This document shows, in pieces, positions 60,101 to 64,000 of a DNA stretch of 64,000 nt; the stretch's first letter is position 1, and each line of letters starts with the position of its first letter. Location: positions 85,367-149,366 of the forward strand of contig NMRB01000281.1 in NCBI GenBank assembly GCA_002633025.1, written 5' to 3'. Both the position numbers and the translations under genes were made by a program. The notes beneath the pieces were generated by a model that saw only the letters and a list, made by a program, of their open reading frames with translations, searched no databases and was not told the DNA's origin. Source of the DNA: Notospermus geniculatus (taxonomy: Eukaryota > Nemertea > Pilidiophora > Heteronemertea > Lineidae).

Positions 60101-60653
60101 CGAAACCCATCTCAGCGCCTGGACTATATTTGATATGATGCTACGAGGGAAAATATGCACATTACAGATTTACCTTGGCCCATCTGGAGTACGCGGGAAT
60201 CTGCAGAAACATCCACAGCCGGATTCTGTAAATCTGCCATCCTTTACTTCTGCTCAAAATCTCCAAACTTTTATCGCAATCAAAGGACACTTCCCTATGG
60301 ACCCTGTCTGCGATCTTCTTGTCGTTAAGAGCGTCATGGATTTTCCCGACACAGCACGGCGGAACGATAGAAAGGGGTATTCTCCAGTATTCCAGTTCCT
60401 CAGCCATCTCAATCCCACAAACCTCATCCGGGATGTGTAACTCTTTCTTCTGATGTGCCTTCAAGATGAGGCGGAAGTAATCAGGATTACGATCGAAGAA
60501 GTAACTTCCCACAGATTTCCCATAGTGACTGTCGTCGTGGTGGGCCTTCTCACGTAAGGTGCGGGCAAGTTTCGAGTCGGGAATGTTGAGAATAGTTGAA
60601 CGACACGTTTGGAATACTGTCCCACTTACGTTTATCCGCACGATGTCCATCAT
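57112..60653 (-). CDS. Kv-type potassium channel paralogue D, two exons
   Basis: Exon 1 is 60653-60174 and exon 2 is 58032-57112 (TGA), in phase 0, giving 466 residues. It starts MMDIVRINVSG. The other in-frame candidate upstream is only a TTG. T1 carries the same zinc motif and the shared 153-bp block. A 6-residue longer loop (HHDDSHYGKSVG region) precedes it. S4 reads QIVRPFRLFGLSN, the filter TVGYGD and the gate SIP, as in C. The 2.1-kb intron is by far the longest in the cluster and holds several insertions, including a 930-bp foldback (59196-60125) that ends 49 bp from the exon 1 donor. It is predicted to be a K+ channel subunit with a reduced voltage sensor. Confidence 0.9.
58310..58470. 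mobile_element. 161-bp MITE-like element in Kv-D intron, TAA duplication
   Basis: AGGGCGGCGCACACGAGCGAC and its complement GTCGCTCGTGTGCGCCGCCCT form the ends, and TAA flanks both sides (58307-58309 and 58471-58473). The middle also carries paired CGACCGCC / GGCGGTCG motifs. A 3-bp TWA target is typical of PIF/Harbinger elements. Confidence 0.8.
58871..58996. mobile_element. Inverted-repeat element, GGCGCTGTRAGCGGT ends
   Basis: GGCGCTGTAAGCGGT at the left and ACCGCTCACAGCGCC at the right are inverted. The region at 56888-57028 shows a related left end and a similar CGCGTCA / GACGTCTTT interior, so the two may be copies of one family. Confidence 0.5.
59196..60125. mobile_element. 930-bp foldback element in Kv-D intron, ATATT duplication
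   Basis: The arms of about 137 bp (59196-59332 and 59989-60125) are near-perfect complements that start AGTCCAGGCGCTGAG. ATATT stands at both borders (59191-59195 and 60126-60130). The 650-bp centre contains a second inverted pair around CATGGCAACC / GTTACCATGG and no recognisable transposase. Confidence 0.8.
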
Positions 60654-62194
60654 TGACGATGACAAAATGAAATATAATTATGTTGACATCCAAACCACCC
60701 AAACGTTCAAACGACCAGCACTAATCGATACTTTTACCATTAACACGTCATAACATTATACTAATTGTGTCATCCAGTTAATGTATCATTCTACTGTCTG
60801 GTATCAAGTAAACAACGTGCACAGAAGCAAAGTTTTCGGTCATTTGTTCACGAAATCGTTCACGATATTCACCATTCGCTCACTCTCAATGATTCAAAAT
60901 CTCTTAAAAGTGAATTACTCCTTCCTATCAGCGTAAAAACTCGTGTAATTTTTAGTTGTCACCCTTTCCAATAGAAAAGAGTGCAGCTGGCCAAAAACAG
61001 ATGTGCAATGATTTCCTTATGCACAAGATACCTGGATAATGGTAGGCCTATAACATGTGTTGGACTCGTGTTGGTAACTAATTGACCTTATCCTCTCCTC
61101 TCCACAATCTACCCCAACACATGACAAAGTCCCACAATGATCTAACATATTCCCATCCTTTAATACATCATCAAACACATGACTTAATACATGTATGCTG
61201 GTAGGCCTATAGGACAACTTTTTCATTTTGCGCCCCTTTCCCATGTTGAAAACTCACTCTTTCATCGAAACCTATAGGCTTCTCATGATAACGACACGAC
61301 AACATCGAGGTTTGAGATTCTGTGATCTGAGAAAGAGGCTTCCTACATAAACAAGGCAATCTACCACAACAAAACCGAGACAAAACAGACAGAAAACGTC
61401 AGAAGTCATTAGAACTTTTTACCTTTATTAATCTGTACATATAAAAATGCGTCCTTTACAGGCCTGATATAAAAATGCAACGTTGCATTCGCTGTAAAAA
61501 CTTCGGTTGCTGATCATGTAATTTCCAGTGTTGATAATGCCGTACGATTAGAATGGAATAGGCGGTGAAAAACATGGCAACAAAGTGGATAATATTCGCC
61601 GTTCATTAATTTGCCATGGCAGAAAAAAGTCGTCCTGAGCAAGCCCAAGATATCAGAACAGAGAACGTGCACACACCTTCACTATATGGAACTGATTTAT
61701 TTTTCAAAATACTTTTCCTGGCCGTTCCAGGTGCCACGGAGGCCGCCTAGGAAAAAATACGTAGGCCTGAGATCGCTGGCGAAAGGTGTTTCAGGATGAC
61801 GACAGATCCATCAAGCTCCGCTAGTTGCCGACTTCGAATGAGCCGTGCGTGCAAGATCCTCTACCACAACCGAGGCATAGGCCATATTATTAAATTTTTT
61901 GTGTACCTCGTAGGTATGCAAAATGGATATCCGCTCCTTTAAGAAGTTTCTTTGGAGGAAGTCGGTGGCGGTTAAAGTTCCTTTCAAATCAATACCACGA
62001 AACGGACCCATTTTGACGAAGCACAGTACTTTGTTCCGGTTCCAACGTATAATCAGTAACCTGCGTTTGAAGTCAAGCCAACTATTCACAAGACGATCGC
62101 AGAAGCTAAACAACATGTTCGCGAAACAAATCAGGTTGGACTAAGTAACCGAACGAAATTAGTTAAAGCGAAAATGAAAACTTTACATTGTATT
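60654..62194. other. Intergenic between Kv-D and the olfactomedin gene
   Basis: It should hold the promoter of Kv-D at the left and the 3' UTR of the minus-strand olfactomedin gene at the right. TTTATT on the plus strand at about 61430 could be a distant poly(A) signal. Open frames of up to 101 codons at 61811-62116 have no recognisable content. Confidence 0.5.
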
Positions 62195-62958
62195 TCAAAA
62201 ATAACCGAGCAGAAGAGGATATGTTATCTGATTGCCGTTGTCCCATCCATATATTCGATTTTCTCGATAATAAAACGACACCATATTGTTCTTCTCGAAA
62301 GGATTGGTAATGGGCAAGTCAACTTCCATCTGTTGGTGTCTATAGAGATCATAAGCGTACGTTAGTTTACTCTTCTTATCCCTCGTGCTGTCGATAAGGT
62401 ATAGGACGCCACACACGACAAAACCGTTACCGTACTTGTTATGCTGGACGTCCAAACTCCATGACTTCAGTAACTGGAGATTATTAGGGTCTAGTTTCGA
62501 TACCTTCAAGGTATCGTCATTATTGAGCGAACCGTATACGACCCACAGTCCATTTTCATCCACAGAAAAGTCAAAGTAATTATATGCTGTCGCGTAGACG
62601 TATTTATTATCCTTGAATGCAGAGTCCGGTATCAAAACATCAGTTTGGAATCCAGTGCTCATGTTATATTTCACAAGGACATTTGTACTCGCCTTCTGGT
62701 AGTAAAACGCCCCCCTGAATATCACGTGACCAGTGCCAAAGTACCGATCGTGGAGCTCGTATTTTTTAGAGACTTTGCTATCTTGGAAGTCCCGGAAGTT
62801 GGCAAATTCCTTGAGGTATTTCCCATGAAAGTGACTTGTCGACCAGACTTTGGCTCCATCTTTTGTGTTAACTGGATCAGAGTCTTTCATCCAGGCACCC
62901 CAAAATACTCCGCTATACTTCTGAAACACTGGTTTTCCTATCGCCTTGATGGCACAAT
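62195..62958 (-). CDS. Olfactomedin domain, last exon of a larger gene
   Basis: An uninterrupted exon runs on the minus strand from an acceptor (CTTTCAG at 62965-62959) to TGA at 62195-62197. It encodes about 254 residues and forms almost a full olfactomedin beta-propeller. It begins with a conserved Cys (CAIKAIGKPVF). Typical landmarks are NYFDFSVDENGLWVVYG, GNGFVVCGVLYLIDS with the second conserved Cys, PFEKNNMVSFYYRENRIY and WDNGNQITYPL near the end. Aspartates and asparagines of the central Ca2+ site of the family are apparently kept. Such domains occur in secreted or membrane-bound extracellular proteins (OLFM, gliomedin and latrophilin-like groups). The upstream exons, which would tell the subfamily, were not found in the last kilobase and probably lie beyond the window. 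Confidence 0.87.
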
Positions 62959-64000
62959 CTGAAAGACAAGAACGCGGGCTGTCAGCATGTTATGAGAGTT
63001 AAAAGAGGTCTTCCCGCCGACGGGTAACCCAAACTTCTACGCCAATGGTCACTGTTGAAGTCACATCCAAAAGCAAATAGCGGGCGCTGTGCGTTGTCAC
63101 GTTTGTTTGTGCAACGTAGATGACGGTATCCTACCGGCCGAGAAAGCATCTTTTATGTGTGCTTCAACACACTTGAACTGACACAACCACTACCGTGCCA
63201 CATTATTGACCGACCGAGGCCTACTCTGCTACTTAAAATACATCACCTCTTATTTTAGGTGCCATTGTTGGCCTCGTATACGGGGATTCTGGAAGAAAGA
63301 GGCAAAGAGGTTGTTGAGATTCCTTCCGGGCCCAAACCACCAACTTCATCTTGGCGATTTTTCGGCGGAACTGCCTCGTGTCGTGGTAGGCTACAATGTA
63401 TCGGCATAACACGGGATAACAATGCGTACCAGGAAGAATATTCAATACTAATCCTATTAGAATTGCATCTGTCGAGAGAGAGAAGTTTCTTTCTGTATAC
63501 ACTGCTGACGTATCTACGATTACCGGCGTTCGATCTTGAAATCCAAATGGCGCGGCAGGTATTTTAATATAATCTGACACTGGGCGCTGCCACCTTTGGA
63601 GAAATGACACTCACGGGACCTTGCAGTACGTAAGTATGACGTAATACTGCATGCAGGACATTGATGCATATGTTTGGGTGCATACAAATGCATCGTCAAT
63701 ACGCAATGTACTGAACAACATCAAGCCATGAAAGGACAATATCAAATGTTTCATTCTGCAATGAATTCAAGGCACGCAGTCATTCCGTCCATTTTTTGTC
63801 ATAATGAATATCACGGATGTATGCCAAAACTGATTTGACGAATTGATTATGCTGAAATGAACGTTTGTCCGTTTTTCAGATTGCTGGTTTTAGGGCAATG
63901 CTGTGGGGTGAACACATCCTGTACTTCCCTGTGCACTGCATACATAATGCACATGATCAGGACTGAAGGCACAGCGGGATTGGTTCATCACAGCTGATGT
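62959..64000. other. Upstream intron or flank of the olfactomedin gene
   Basis: I see no exon that fits the olfactomedin gene and no clear foldback element. Open frames near 63233-63610 on either strand have no domain. Confidence 0.45.

Noticed and set aside
61811-62116. Minus-strand open frame of 101 codons after the olfactomedin exon
   Set aside because: It lies downstream of the stop codon of that gene, shows no domain, and is more likely 3' UTR.
63233-63610. Open frames of 102-125 codons on both strands
   Set aside because: No domain, no olfactomedin-gene features and no convincing splice sites in phase with the exon at 62958.

Overview
The window is eukaryotic nuclear DNA. It has split genes with GT-AG introns, metazoan protein families (an NR2C2-associated protein, a neuropeptide-type GPCR, a hydroxyproline dehydrogenase, voltage-gated K+ channel relatives and an olfactomedin domain) and many short inverted-repeat elements. 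Frequent short motifs such as TAGGCCTA and TACATGTA, the compact genes and the dense foldback elements fit a marine invertebrate (invertebrate deuterostome or lophotrochozoan). The species cannot be decided from sequence alone. One run of N (879-1119) and single Ns at 23597, 30156 and 39813 show a draft assembly.

Layout: 1.4-3.1 kb, NR2C2AP (+, four exons) behind a TATA-less promoter with NF-Y, YY1-like and NRF1-like sites. 6.4-10.2 kb, a two-exon rhodopsin-class peptide GPCR (-). 16.9-25.1 kb, a PRODH2-type proline/hydroxyproline dehydrogenase (+, eight recognisable exons, one expected exon not found). 25-42 kb, no recognisable gene but many foldback elements. 42.1-43.1 kb, a spliced gene for a small secreted arginine- and cysteine-rich protein that I do not recognise (+). 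45.9-60.7 kb, four paralogous two-exon Kv-type channel genes (A-, B-, C+, D-). 62.2-63.0 kb, the last exon of an olfactomedin-domain gene (-).

The most interesting content is the Kv cluster. All four proteins keep an intact tetramerisation domain with the H-X5-C-X20-CC zinc motif and a canonical TVGYGD filter. Their S4 helix is reduced to two arginines separated by a proline, the S2 charge-transfer phenylalanine is replaced, and the S6 PxP gate is changed to SIP or CIP. The four genes share a 153-bp stretch of identical DNA in exon 1 although gene A is otherwise divergent, which suggests gene conversion. Genes B and C are a head-to-head inverted duplicate, and a 393-bp foldback element sits in the intron of B while C keeps the empty site.

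Most of the non-genic sequence is occupied by small non-autonomous foldback (MITE-like) elements with TA, TTA/TAA, TTAA, ATATT or 6-7 bp target duplications. No transposase gene is visible.
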